DNA from: Pseudomonas spelaei | GTDB taxonomy: Bacteria; Pseudomonadota; Gammaproteobacteria; Pseudomonadales; Pseudomonadaceae | Direction: 5' to 3' | DNA length: 64,000 nucleotides | Assembly: GCF_009724245.1 (NCBI RefSeq) | Contig: NZ_WNNK01000015.1 | Coordinates: forward strand, 1-64,000 | Shown here: positions 35,845-44,274 of the stretch, piece by piece | Layout: each line of letters starts with the position of its first letter | How positions within the stretch are numbered: position 1 is the stretch's first letter | Position numbers and translations under genes: made by a program | The notes under the pieces: generated by a model | What the model saw: only the letters and a program-made list of their open reading frames with translations | Database searches by the model: none | What the model was told of the DNA's origin: nothing

Positions 35845-37159
35845 TTGTCTGCGCCCGCTAGTGCTGGGCGCGCTGTTCCTGGGTACCGTATCGGCACACG
35901 CTGCGGTTCAACAGCTGGATAAGGTAGTGGCCATCGTCGATAACGACGTGATCATGCAGAGCCAACTGGACCAACGGGTCAAGGAAGTTCAGCAAACCAT
36001 CGCCAAGCGTGGCGGTGGTGTACCGCCTACCAGCGTCCTGGATCAGCAGGTTCTGGAGCGACTGATCGTCGAAAACCTGCAACTGCAGATCGGCGATCGT
36101 TCCGGTATCCGTATCTCTGATGAAGAGCTGAACCAGGCCGTCGGCACCATCGCTCAACGCAATAACATGAGCATTGATCAATTCCGTGCCGCCCTGGCTC
36201 ATGACGGCCTGTCGTTTGAAGACGCCCGTGACCAGATCCGCCGCGAAATGATCATCAGCCGTGTGCGTCAGCGCCGTGTGGCCGAGCGGGTTCAAGTGTC
36301 CGAACAGGAAGTGAAGAACTTCCTGGCCTCGGACCTGGGCAAGATGCAGCTCTCCGAAGAACTGCACCTGGCCAACATCCTGATCCCGACGCCGGACAGC
36401 GCCAACGCCGACCAGCTCAACGCAGCTGCCGCGAAAACCCAGGCTATCTATGATCGCCTCAAGTCCGGCGCTGACTTTGCCCAGATGGCGATTGCCCAAT
36501 CCGGCAGTGACAACGCCCTCGAAGGCGGTGACATGGGCTGGCGTAAAGCCGCTCAATTGCCACCACCGTTCGACCGTGAGTTGAGCGCCATGGAAGTCGG
36601 CGGCATCACCCAGCCAGCTCGCACTCCAGGTGGTTTCATCATCCTCAAGTTGCTGGGCAAGCGCGGTGGCGAGACGTCGATGAAGGACGAAGTCCATGTT
36701 CGTCACATCCTGGTCAAACCAAGCGAAATCCGTACCGAAGCGCAAACCAAGGAACTGGCTCAGAAGATCTATGACCGCATCGAGAGCGGTGAAGACTTCG
36801 CCATCCTGGCCAAAAGCTTCTCGGAAGATCCGGGTTCCGCCCTCAACGGCGGCGACCTGAACTGGATCGACCCGAAAGCCCTGGTGCCCGAGTTCCAGCA
36901 AGTGATGGCCGATACTCCGCAAGGCGTACTGTCCAAGCCGTTCAAGACTCAATACGGCTGGCATGTCCTGGAAGTCCTTGGCCGCCGCGCCACCGACAAC
37001 ACCAGCCAGGCCCGCGAACAGCAAGCGCTGACCGTACTGCGTAACCGCAAATACGACGAAGAGCTGCAAACCTGGTTGCGTCAGATCCGTGACGAAGCCT
37101 ACGTTGAAAACAAGCTGCCAGGCGCCGAGCAAACAGGCACCGACCAGGCAGCTCAGTGA
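35819..37159 (+). CDS. surA: Periplasmic chaperone/peptidyl-prolyl isomerase SurA
   Basis: Outer-membrane protein chaperone of 446 residues. A signal peptide ends at VSAHA (about 29), followed by the chaperone N-domain (30-180) and two parvulin domains (about 185-290 and 295-395). The second has the standard EVHVRHILVKPSE and GWHVLEVLG motifs. It starts at a GTG (35819) that lies 26 bp inside the lptD coding end; an alternative GTG two codons later is possible. Coupling with lptD fits its LptD-folding role. Confidence 0.95.
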   Translation: MNVKTKLSDCLRPLVLGALFLGTVSAHAAVQQLDKVVAIVDNDVIMQSQLDQRVKEVQQTIAKRGGGVPPTSVLDQQVLERLIVENLQLQIGDRSGIRISDEELNQAVGTIAQRNNMSIDQFRAALAHDGLSFEDARDQIRREMIISRVRQRRVAERVQVSEQEVKNFLASDLGKMQLSEELHLANILIPTPDSANADQLNAAAAKTQAIYDRLKSGADFAQMAIAQSGSDNALEGGDMGWRKAAQLPPPFDRELSAMEVGGITQPARTPGGFIILKLLGKRGGETSMKDEVHVRHILVKPSEIRTEAQTKELAQKIYDRIESGEDFAILAKSFSEDPGSALNGGDLNWIDPKALVPEFQQVMADTPQGVLSKPFKTQYGWHVLEVLGRRATDNTSQAREQQALTVLRNRKYDEELQTWLRQIRDEAYVENKLPGAEQTGTDQAAQ

Positions 37160-38145
37160 AACCCCAGCGTTTCGCGTTGACACCCGGCGAGCCGGCCGGC
37201 ATTGGTCCTGACCTGTGCCTGCTGCTCGCCTCGCAACCTCAGCCACACCCCCTGATTGCCATTACCAGCCGCGACCTGCTCCTTGAGCGGGCCGCGCAGC
37301 TGGGCGTGGCCGTCAACCTGCTGCCAGTGACACCCGGCAACTGGCCAGACCTTCCCGCCCCGGCCAACAGCCTGTATGTGTGGGACACCCCGCTACAGGC
37401 CAAGGTCGTGGCCGGGCAACTGAACAAGGCCAATGCGGCCTTTGTCCTGGAAACCCTGACCCGCGCAGGCCTTGGCTGTATCAACGGCGATTTCGCCGGG
37501 ATGATCACCGCCCCCGTGCACAAGGGTGTGATCAACGAATCGGGTATCGCCTTTTCCGGCCATACTGAGTTCCTCGCCGAGCTGACCCACACCGAACAAG
37601 TCGTGATGATGCTGGCTACCCGCGGCTTGCGCGTGGCCCTGGTGACCACTCACCTGCCCCTGCGCGAGATTGCCGACGCAATCACCCCCGAGCGCCTGGA
37701 GCGTGTAACACGCATCCTGCACGCCGACCTGCAACAGAAATTCGGCATTGCCCAACCGCGCATCCTGGTCTGTGGCCTCAACCCACACGCCGGTGAAGGC
37801 GGCCACTTGGGCCATGAAGAAATCGACATCATCGAACCGACATTAGAGCGTCTGCGCCAAGAAGGCATGGACCTGCGTGGCCCACTGCCTGCCGACACTC
37901 TGTTTACCCCCAAATATCTGGAGCACTGCGACGCAGTGCTGGCGATGTACCATGACCAGGGGCTGCCCGTGCTGAAATACAAAGGCTTCGGCGCCGCAGT
38001 CAACGTGACACTGGGCCTGCCGATCATCCGTACCTCCGTCGACCATGGCACCGCCCTGGACCTGGCTGGCAGCGGCAAGATCGATACCGGCAGCCTGCAC
38101 GTGGCCCTGGAAACCGCCTATCAGATGGCCGAGACCCGTATATGA
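37156..38145 (+). CDS. pdxA: 4-hydroxythreonine-4-phosphate dehydrogenase
   Basis: NAD-dependent enzyme of pyridoxal 5'-phosphate synthesis, 329 residues. TPGEPAGIGPDL opens the protein and the metal-binding histidines are in ITAPVHKG, SGHTEFLA and YHDQGLPVLKYKGF. It starts at a GTG overlapping the surA stop by 4 bp and ends overlapping rsmA by 4 bp, so it is translationally coupled on both sides. Confidence 0.96.
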   Translation: MKPQRFALTPGEPAGIGPDLCLLLASQPQPHPLIAITSRDLLLERAAQLGVAVNLLPVTPGNWPDLPAPANSLYVWDTPLQAKVVAGQLNKANAAFVLETLTRAGLGCINGDFAGMITAPVHKGVINESGIAFSGHTEFLAELTHTEQVVMMLATRGLRVALVTTHLPLREIADAITPERLERVTRILHADLQQKFGIAQPRILVCGLNPHAGEGGHLGHEEIDIIEPTLERLRQEGMDLRGPLPADTLFTPKYLEHCDAVLAMYHDQGLPVLKYKGFGAAVNVTLGLPIIRTSVDHGTALDLAGSGKIDTGSLHVALETAYQMAETRI

Positions 38146-38954
38146 CTGAGCATTACCAACACCGGGCGCGCAAGCGTTTCGGGCAAAACTTCCTGCACGA
38201 CGCTGGCGTGATCGACCGCATCCTGCGCTCCATCCATGCCAAGCCCGAAGACCGTCTGCTGGAAATCGGCCCGGGCCAGGGCGCATTGACCCAAGGCCTG
38301 CTCAACAGCGGTGGGCAACTGGACGTGGTTGAACTGGACAAAGACCTAATCCCGATCCTCAACCAGCAGTTCGCCGGCATGCCCAACTTCAATCTGCATC
38401 AAGGCGATGCGTTGAAGTTCGACTTCACCAGCCTGAACGCCGCCCCCAACAGCCTGCGCGTGGTCGGCAACCTGCCGTACAACATCTCCACACCGCTGAT
38501 TTTCCACCTGCTGAATAACGCCAGCATCATCCGCGACATGCACTTCATGCTGCAAAAGGAAGTGGTTGAGCGTCTGGCAGCCGGTCCTGGCGGTGGTGAC
38601 TGGGGTCGCCTGTCGATCATGGTTCAGTACCATTGCCGGGTTGAGCATCTGTTCAACGTCGGTCCTGGCGCGTTCAATCCGCCGCCGAAGGTCGACTCGG
38701 CCATCGTGCGCCTGGTGCCTCACGCCGTCTTGCCGCACCCGGCCAAGGATCACAAGCTGCTGGAGCGCGTGGTACGTGAAGCGTTCAACCAGCGTCGCAA
38801 GACCCTGCGCAACACTCTCAAGGCCTTGCTCAGCAACGCTGAAATCGAAGCCGCCGGCGTCGATGGCGGCTTGCGCCCCGAGCAACTGGACCTGGCGGCG
38901 TTCGTGCGCCTGGCCGATCAGCTTGCCATTCAGCCTGCGCCTGTCGTCGAATAA
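38142..38954 (+). CDS. rsmA: 16S rRNA dimethyladenosine transferase
   Basis: KsgA methyltransferase of 270 residues that dimethylates A1518 and A1519 of 16S rRNA. SAM-binding EIGPGQGALTQGL, catalytic NLPYNIST and the C-terminal QRRKTLRNTLK are present. The ATGA overlap with pdxA couples the two. apaG follows at 106 bp. Confidence 0.96.
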   Translation: MTEHYQHRARKRFGQNFLHDAGVIDRILRSIHAKPEDRLLEIGPGQGALTQGLLNSGGQLDVVELDKDLIPILNQQFAGMPNFNLHQGDALKFDFTSLNAAPNSLRVVGNLPYNISTPLIFHLLNNASIIRDMHFMLQKEVVERLAAGPGGGDWGRLSIMVQYHCRVEHLFNVGPGAFNPPPKVDSAIVRLVPHAVLPHPAKDHKLLERVVREAFNQRRKTLRNTLKALLSNAEIEAAGVDGGLRPEQLDLAAFVRLADQLAIQPAPVVE

Positions 38955-39060
38955 ACCGGAGCCGGGCACAGCCAGACACCATGTCTGGCCTAGTGCCCGC
39001 CACTTGGCCTAGACTGACCGGCATCCGCTGTTCCCCGCTTTTGCTTTTAAGGCCTCTTGC

Positions 39061-39441
39061 ATGTCCGATCCTCGCTATCAGATCGACGTCAGCGTCGTCA
39101 CCCGCTTCCTGGCGGAACAATCGCAGCCCGACCAGAACCGCTTTGCCTTTGCCTATACGGTCACGGTAAAAAACAACGGTTCGGTGCCGGCCAAGTTGCT
39201 GTCACGTCACTGGGTCATCACCGACGGTGATGGCCATGTGGAAGAAGTGCGCGGCGCCGGCGTCGTTGGCCAGCAGCCGCTGATTGATACCGGTGCAAGC
39301 CATACCTACAGCAGCGGGACGGTGATGACTTCCAAAGTCGGCACCATGCAAGGCTCTTATCAGATGAAAGCCACCGATGGCCAACTCTTCGATGCCGTCA
39401 TCGCGCCCTTCCGCCTTGCGGTACCCGGAGCCCTGCACTGA
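39061..39441 (+). CDS. apaG: Co2+/Mg2+ efflux-associated protein ApaG
   Basis: Single-domain beta-sandwich protein of 126 residues. Conserved VTVKNNGSVPAKLLSRHWVITDGDG and GVVGQQPLIDTGASHTYSSGT are typical. Its biochemical role is unsettled; mutants of the family affect metal efflux. One base separates its stop from apaH. Confidence 0.94.
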   Translation: MSDPRYQIDVSVVTRFLAEQSQPDQNRFAFAYTVTVKNNGSVPAKLLSRHWVITDGDGHVEEVRGAGVVGQQPLIDTGASHTYSSGTVMTSKVGTMQGSYQMKATDGQLFDAVIAPFRLAVPGALH

Positions 39442-39442
39442 T

Positions 39443-40294
39443 ATGGCAACCTACGCCGTCGGCGACCTGCAAGGCTGCCTGGCGCCACTCAAGTGCCTGC
39501 TGGAGCGCGTGGCCTTTGACCCGACGAAGGATCGCCTGTGGCTGGTGGGAGACTTGGTCAACCGCGGCCCACAATCCCTTGAGACCCTGCGCTTCCTTTA
39601 TGCCATGCGTGATTCTCTGGTCTGCGTGCTGGGTAACCATGACCTGCACCTGCTGGCCGCCGGCAATAACATCGAGCGTCTGAAAAAGGGCGATACCCTG
39701 CGGGAAATCCTCGAGGCGCCGGATCGCGTCGAGTTGCTTGACTGGTTGCGCCGGCAAAAAATCATGCATTACGACGAGAGCCGTAACGCCGCCCTGGTGC
39801 ATGCCGGCATTCCACCCCAGTGGACACTGAAAAAAGCCCTCAAGTGTGCCAATGAAGTCGAAGCCGTCCTGGCCGATGACAACCTGTTCACGACCTACCT
39901 TGACGGCATGTACGGCAACGAACCGGTGAAGTGGGACAACGAGCTCACTGGCATTGCGCGCCTGCGGGTGATCACCAACTACTTCACCCGCATGCGCTTT
40001 TGCACCGCTGAGGGTAAGCTGGACCTCAAGAGCAAGGAAGGCGCTGACACCGCCCTGCCCGGCTACAAACCCTGGTTCGCCCACAAAGAGCGCAAGACCC
40101 GTGACACGAAGATCATCTTCGGCCACTGGGCAGCCCTTGAAGGCAAGTGCGAGGAGCCCGGCGTATTCGCCCTCGACACCGGCTGCGTCTGGGGCGGCAC
40201 CATGACCCTGATGAACATCGACACCGGCGAGCGCCTGAGCTGCCAGTGTGACACCCCCATTTCCGAACCACTGCTGGCCACGGCAAAGCGCTAG
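39443..40294 (+). CDS. apaH: Diadenosine tetraphosphatase ApaH
   Basis: Symmetrical Ap4A hydrolase of 283 residues in the metallophosphoesterase family. Metal motifs are AVGDLQGC, GDLVNRGP and LGNHDLHLLA. The ATG at 39443 follows the apaG stop by 1 bp; a longer reading runs through apaG and is rejected. Ap4A hydrolysis also removes Np4 caps from RNA in enterobacteria. Confidence 0.95.
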   Translation: MATYAVGDLQGCLAPLKCLLERVAFDPTKDRLWLVGDLVNRGPQSLETLRFLYAMRDSLVCVLGNHDLHLLAAGNNIERLKKGDTLREILEAPDRVELLDWLRRQKIMHYDESRNAALVHAGIPPQWTLKKALKCANEVEAVLADDNLFTTYLDGMYGNEPVKWDNELTGIARLRVITNYFTRMRFCTAEGKLDLKSKEGADTALPGYKPWFAHKERKTRDTKIIFGHWAALEGKCEEPGVFALDTGCVWGGTMTLMNIDTGERLSCQCDTPISEPLLATAKR

Positions 40295-40327
40295 ACCGCG
40301 CCCCCCTTACGGCCCAAGGAGCCCGCC

Positions 40328-40657
40328 ATGAGCGAATTCAAACGTATCCCTCCCGAACAAGCCCAGGCCCTGCGCGAACAAGGCGCTGTGGTTGTCGACA
40401 TCCGCGACCAGCCGACCTATATCGCCGGCCACATCAGCGGCGCCCAGCACCTGGACAACCACAACATCGCCGATTTCATCCGCGCCGCCGACCTCGACGC
40501 GCCAGTGATCGTGGCCTGCTACCACGGCAACTCCAGCCAAAGCGCCGCAGCCTATCTGGTCAGCCAGGGCTTCTGCGACGTCTATAGCCTGGATGGCGGC
40601 TTCGAGCTGTGGCGTACGACTTATCCAACAGAAATTGCCTCGGGCGACGCACAATAA
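40328..40657 (+). CDS. glpE: Thiosulfate sulfurtransferase GlpE
   Basis: Single-domain rhodanese of 109 residues. The active-site loop is CYHGNSS, with Cys64 as the sulfur acceptor; VVDIRDQPTYIAGHISGA precedes it. It follows apaH at 33 bp, with AAGGAG before its ATG, and probably closes the lptD-glpE transcript. Confidence 0.93.
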   Translation: MSEFKRIPPEQAQALREQGAVVVDIRDQPTYIAGHISGAQHLDNHNIADFIRAADLDAPVIVACYHGNSSQSAAAYLVSQGFCDVYSLDGGFELWRTTYPTEIASGDAQ

Positions 40658-40689
40658 TTTTTTTCATACCCCGCCACCCCACGTGATGC

Positions 40690-40726
40690 TTGGGCTCGCG
40701 CCGTTTCTGACGAACGGTGCGCCCAA
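40690..40726 (+). terminator. Hairpin downstream of glpE
   Basis: TTGGGC (40690-40695) pairs with GCCCAA (40721-40726) and an inner GCCGTT/AACGGT pairs around TCTGACG. It is GC-rich without a T-tract; it likely ends glpE transcription or serves as an RNA stop. Confidence 0.45.
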
Positions 40727-40745
40727 ACAAATTACGTATCGCACC

Positions 40746-40772
40746 TTGAACTCCCTGATTCCGAACTATCCT
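40746..40772 (+). promoter_or_regulatory. Candidate RpoS-like promoter of prkA
   Basis: CTATCCT at 40766-40772 is one change from the sigma-S extended -10 CTATACT; TTGAAC lies upstream at 40746 with a 15-base spacer to the hexamer. Stationary-phase control of this cluster is known in related bacteria, so the guess is reasonable but unproven. Confidence 0.3.
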
Positions 40773-40942
40773 TAAGCCCAGGCCATCCAAAACAGGGGAG
40801 AGCCGGTACACCGGCGTGCGGGTCATCGGTAATGTTTCAGGGTGTTCTGGGGGGAAAACAGCCATTGGTGTCCACCAATGGCTGCCAGCATCGACTGATT
40901 GATCCTGCGTCGACTCCACGTATCGAGCGAGGTGACGACGTC

Positions 40943-42865
40943 ATGAGTATCTTTAGCCACTTCCAACAACGCTTCGAGTCCACCCGCCAGGAAGAACTCA
41001 CGCTTGCTGAGTACCTCGATCTGTGCAAAAAGGACCGCAGCGCCTACGCGTCTGCCGCCGAACGCCTGCTACTGGCGATTGGCGAGCCGGAGCTGGTGGA
41101 CACCGCCGTCAATTCGCGCTTGTCGCGAATTTTCTCTAACAAGGTGATCCGCCGCTACCCGGCCTTTGAAGACTTCCACGGAATGGAAGAATGCATTGAC
41201 CAGATCGTTTCCTACTTCCGCCACGCCGCCCAAGGCCTGGAAGAGAAGAAACAGATCCTCTACCTGCTCGGCCCCGTAGGTGGCGGTAAATCGTCCCTGG
41301 CCGAAAAACTCAAACAACTGATCGAGAAGGTGCCCTTCTACGCCATCAAGGGCTCACCGGTCTTCGAATCGCCTTTGGGGCTGTTCAACGCCACGGAAGA
41401 TGGCGCGATCCTCGAAGAAGACTTCGGCATCCCAAGACGCTACCTCAACACCATCATGTCGCCGTGGGCCACCAAGCGCCTGGCCGAGTTCGGCGGTGAT
41501 ATCAGCCAGTTCCGGGTGGTGAAGCTCTACCCATCGATCCTCAACCAGATTGCCGTGGCCAAGACCGAACCCGGTGACGAGAACAACCAGGACATCTCGG
41601 CGCTGGTGGGCAAGGTCGATATCCGTAAACTCGAAGAATTCCCACAGAACGACGCCGACGCCTATAGCTACTCAGGCGCACTGTGCCGGGCCAACCAGGG
41701 CCTGATGGAGTTCGTGGAGATGTTCAAGGCACCGATCAAGGTGCTGCACCCACTGCTGACCGCGACCCAGGAAGGTAACTACAACAGCACCGAGGGCCTG
41801 GGGGCGATTCCGTTTACCGGGATCCTGCTGGCTCACTCCAACGAATCGGAATGGCACACCTTCCGCAACAACAAGAACAACGAAGCGTTCATCGACCGGA
41901 TCTACATCGTCAAGGTGCCGTACTGCCTGCGAGTCAGCGATGAAATCAAGATCTACGACAAGTTGCTGTTCAACAGCTCCCTGGCCAAGGCTCATTGCGC
42001 GCCCGACACCCTGAAAATGCTCGCCCAGTTCACCGTGCTGTCGCGCCTCAAGGAGCCGGAAAACTCCAACATCTACTCGAAAATGCGCGTGTATGACGGG
42101 GAAAACCTCAAGGACACCGATCCCAAGGCCAAGTCGATCCAGGAATACCGCGACACCGCAGGCGTTGACGAGGGCATGAACGGGCTGTCAACGCGCTTTG
42201 CCTTCAAGATTCTCTCCAAAGTCTTCAACTTCGACCCCCACGAAATCGCTGCCAACCCGGTGCACCTGCTGTACGTGCTGGAACAGCAGATCGAACAGGA
42301 GCAGTTCCAGGCCGAAACCCGTGAGCGCTACCTGCGCTTCCTCAAGGAATACCTGGCACCGCGCTACATCGAGTTCATCGGCAAGGAAATCCAGACCGCC
42401 TACCTCGAGTCCTACAGCGAATACGGCCAGAACATCTTCGACCGCTACGTGCTGTACGCCGACTTCTGGATTCAGGACCAGGAATACCGCGACCCGGAAA
42501 CCGGCGAAATCCTCAACCGCGTGGCCCTTAACGAGGAGCTGGAAAAAATCGAGAAACCCGCCGGCATCAGTAATCCGAAGGATTTCCGCAACGAAATCGT
42601 CAACTTCGTGCTGCGCGCCCGGGCCAACAACAATGGCAAGAACCCTACCTGGCTCAGCTACGAGAAGCTGCGGGTGGTTATTGAGAAGAAAATGTTCTCC
42701 AACACCGAGGATCTGCTGCCGGTCATCAGCTTCAACGCCAAGGCCAGCAAGGAGGATCAGCAAAAACACAACGACTTCGTCACCCGAATGGTCGAGCGTG
42801 GCTACACAGACAAACAGGTACGGCTGCTCTCCGAGTGGTACCTGCGGGTCCGGAAATCGCAGTAA
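40943..42865 (+). CDS. prkA: PrkA family serine protein kinase/AAA protein
   Basis: YeaG-type protein of 640 residues. An N-terminal AAA+ domain carries the Walker A loop GPVGGGKSS (about 110-118), and the C-terminal half is the PrkA kinase-like domain. A GAGGTGA site sits just before the ATG at 40943; an upstream reading adds 37 residues of no family match. It heads prkA-yeaH-spoVR, a conserved cluster linked to nitrogen starvation and stationary-phase survival. Confidence 0.93.
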   Translation: MSIFSHFQQRFESTRQEELTLAEYLDLCKKDRSAYASAAERLLLAIGEPELVDTAVNSRLSRIFSNKVIRRYPAFEDFHGMEECIDQIVSYFRHAAQGLEEKKQILYLLGPVGGGKSSLAEKLKQLIEKVPFYAIKGSPVFESPLGLFNATEDGAILEEDFGIPRRYLNTIMSPWATKRLAEFGGDISQFRVVKLYPSILNQIAVAKTEPGDENNQDISALVGKVDIRKLEEFPQNDADAYSYSGALCRANQGLMEFVEMFKAPIKVLHPLLTATQEGNYNSTEGLGAIPFTGILLAHSNESEWHTFRNNKNNEAFIDRIYIVKVPYCLRVSDEIKIYDKLLFNSSLAKAHCAPDTLKMLAQFTVLSRLKEPENSNIYSKMRVYDGENLKDTDPKAKSIQEYRDTAGVDEGMNGLSTRFAFKILSKVFNFDPHEIAANPVHLLYVLEQQIEQEQFQAETRERYLRFLKEYLAPRYIEFIGKEIQTAYLESYSEYGQNIFDRYVLYADFWIQDQEYRDPETGEILNRVALNEELEKIEKPAGISNPKDFRNEIVNFVLRARANNNGKNPTWLSYEKLRVVIEKKMFSNTEDLLPVISFNAKASKEDQQKHNDFVTRMVERGYTDKQVRLLSEWYLRVRKSQ

Positions 42866-42895
42866 GGCAGCGACGAGCGCAAGGCTACCCGCTTG

Positions 42896-42987
42896 CGGTG
42901 CGCCCAAGGGCGCACCGGAGGGCCGGCAAACTGACCGCTTGTCTTTAAGCTTCCAGCTTGCGGCTTGAAGCTTGTAACTTGAAGCTG
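42896..42987. repeat. Hairpin and AGCTT-type repeats between prkA and yeaH
   Basis: A perfect 10-bp stem (42896-42905 with 42908-42917) with a 2-base loop is followed by a run of direct and inverted AGCTT/CTTGAAGCTT motifs (42937-42987). A strong RNA structure between cotranscribed genes may tune or stabilise the messages. No T-tract, so it is not a simple terminator. Confidence 0.65.
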
Positions 42988-43002
42988 CCCGGAGGGCTCC
43001 CT

Positions 43003-44274
43003 ATGAGCTATGTGATCGACCGACGTCTCAATGGTAAGAACAAGAGCACGGTAAACCGCCAGCGTTTCCTGCGGCGTTACCGTGACCACATCAAAAAGGC
43101 CGTCGAAGAGGCCGTCAGCCGCCGCTCCATCACTGACATGGAGCATGGCGAACAGATCAGCATTCCCGGACGGGACATCGATGAGCCGGTGCTGCACCAC
43201 GGTCGGGGCGGTAAACAGACGGTCGTTCATCCAGGAAACAAGGAGTTCACCACCGGCGAACACATCCAGCGCCCCCAAGGCGGTGCCGGCGGCAAAGGGC
43301 CAGGCAAGGCCGGTAACTCCGGCGAAGGCATGGACGAGTTCGTCTTCCAGATCACCCAGGAAGAATTCCTCGAATTCATGTTCGAGGACCTGGAGCTGCC
43401 CAACCTGGTCAAACGCAATCTCACCGGCACCGACACCTTCAAGACCGTGCGTGCCGGGATCAGCAACGAAGGCAACCCGTCTCGGATCAACATCATCCGC
43501 ACCTTGCGCTCGGCTCACGCCCGGCGCATCGCCCTGTCCGGTAGCAGCCGCGCCAAGCTCCGGGAAGCGAAAGAGGAGTTGGAGCGGTTAAAGCGCGAAG
43601 AACCAGATAACTTCGGTGATATCCAGGAAACCGAGGCGGAAATAGCCAAGCTCAGCGCGCGGATTCACCGCGTTCCGTTTCTCGACACCTTCGACTTGAA
43701 ATACAACCTGCTGGTCAAGCAGCCCAACCCGAGCTCCAAGGCCGTGATGTTCTGCCTGATGGACGTTTCCGGCTCCATGACCCAGGCCACCAAGGACATC
43801 GCCAAGCGCTTCTTCATCCTGCTGTACCTGTTTCTCAAGCGTAACTACGACAAGATTGACGTGGTGTTCATCCGCCACCACACCAGCGCCCGGGAAGTCG
43901 ACGAAGAGGAGTTTTTCTACTCACGGGAAACCGGCGGCACCATTGTTTCCAGCGCCTTGAAACTGATGCAGGAGATCATGGCCGAACGCTATCCGGCCAA
44001 CGAGTGGAACATCTACGCCGCCCAGGCCTCCGACGGCGACAACTGGAACGACGACTCGCCGATCTGCCGCGACATCCTGATCAACCAGATCATGCCCTTC
44101 GTGCAGTACTACACTTACGTGGAGATTACCCCCCGCGAGCACCAGGCCCTGTGGTTCGAATACGAGCGGATCAGTGACGCGTTCGCTGACACCTTCGCCC
44201 AGCAACAACTGGTCTCGGCCGGCGATATCTATCCGGTCTTCCGTGAACTCTTCCAGCGCAGGTTAGTGACATGA
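43003..44274 (+). CDS. YeaH/YhbH family protein (DUF444)
   Basis: Protein of 423 residues with a C-terminal von Willebrand A-type domain whose metal-site signature MDVSGSM is at about 250-256. A glycine-rich segment (about 85-110) and a coiled-coil-like KLREAKEELERLKREE (about 186-201) precede it. The ATG at 43003 is preceded by CCCGGAGGG. It overlaps spoVR by 4 bp. The function is unknown, but with PrkA it forms a kinase-linked module. Confidence 0.9.
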   Translation: MSYVIDRRLNGKNKSTVNRQRFLRRYRDHIKKAVEEAVSRRSITDMEHGEQISIPGRDIDEPVLHHGRGGKQTVVHPGNKEFTTGEHIQRPQGGAGGKGPGKAGNSGEGMDEFVFQITQEEFLEFMFEDLELPNLVKRNLTGTDTFKTVRAGISNEGNPSRINIIRTLRSAHARRIALSGSSRAKLREAKEELERLKREEPDNFGDIQETEAEIAKLSARIHRVPFLDTFDLKYNLLVKQPNPSSKAVMFCLMDVSGSMTQATKDIAKRFFILLYLFLKRNYDKIDVVFIRHHTSAREVDEEEFFYSRETGGTIVSSALKLMQEIMAERYPANEWNIYAAQASDGDNWNDDSPICRDILINQIMPFVQYYTYVEITPREHQALWFEYERISDAFADTFAQQQLVSAGDIYPVFRELFQRRLVT

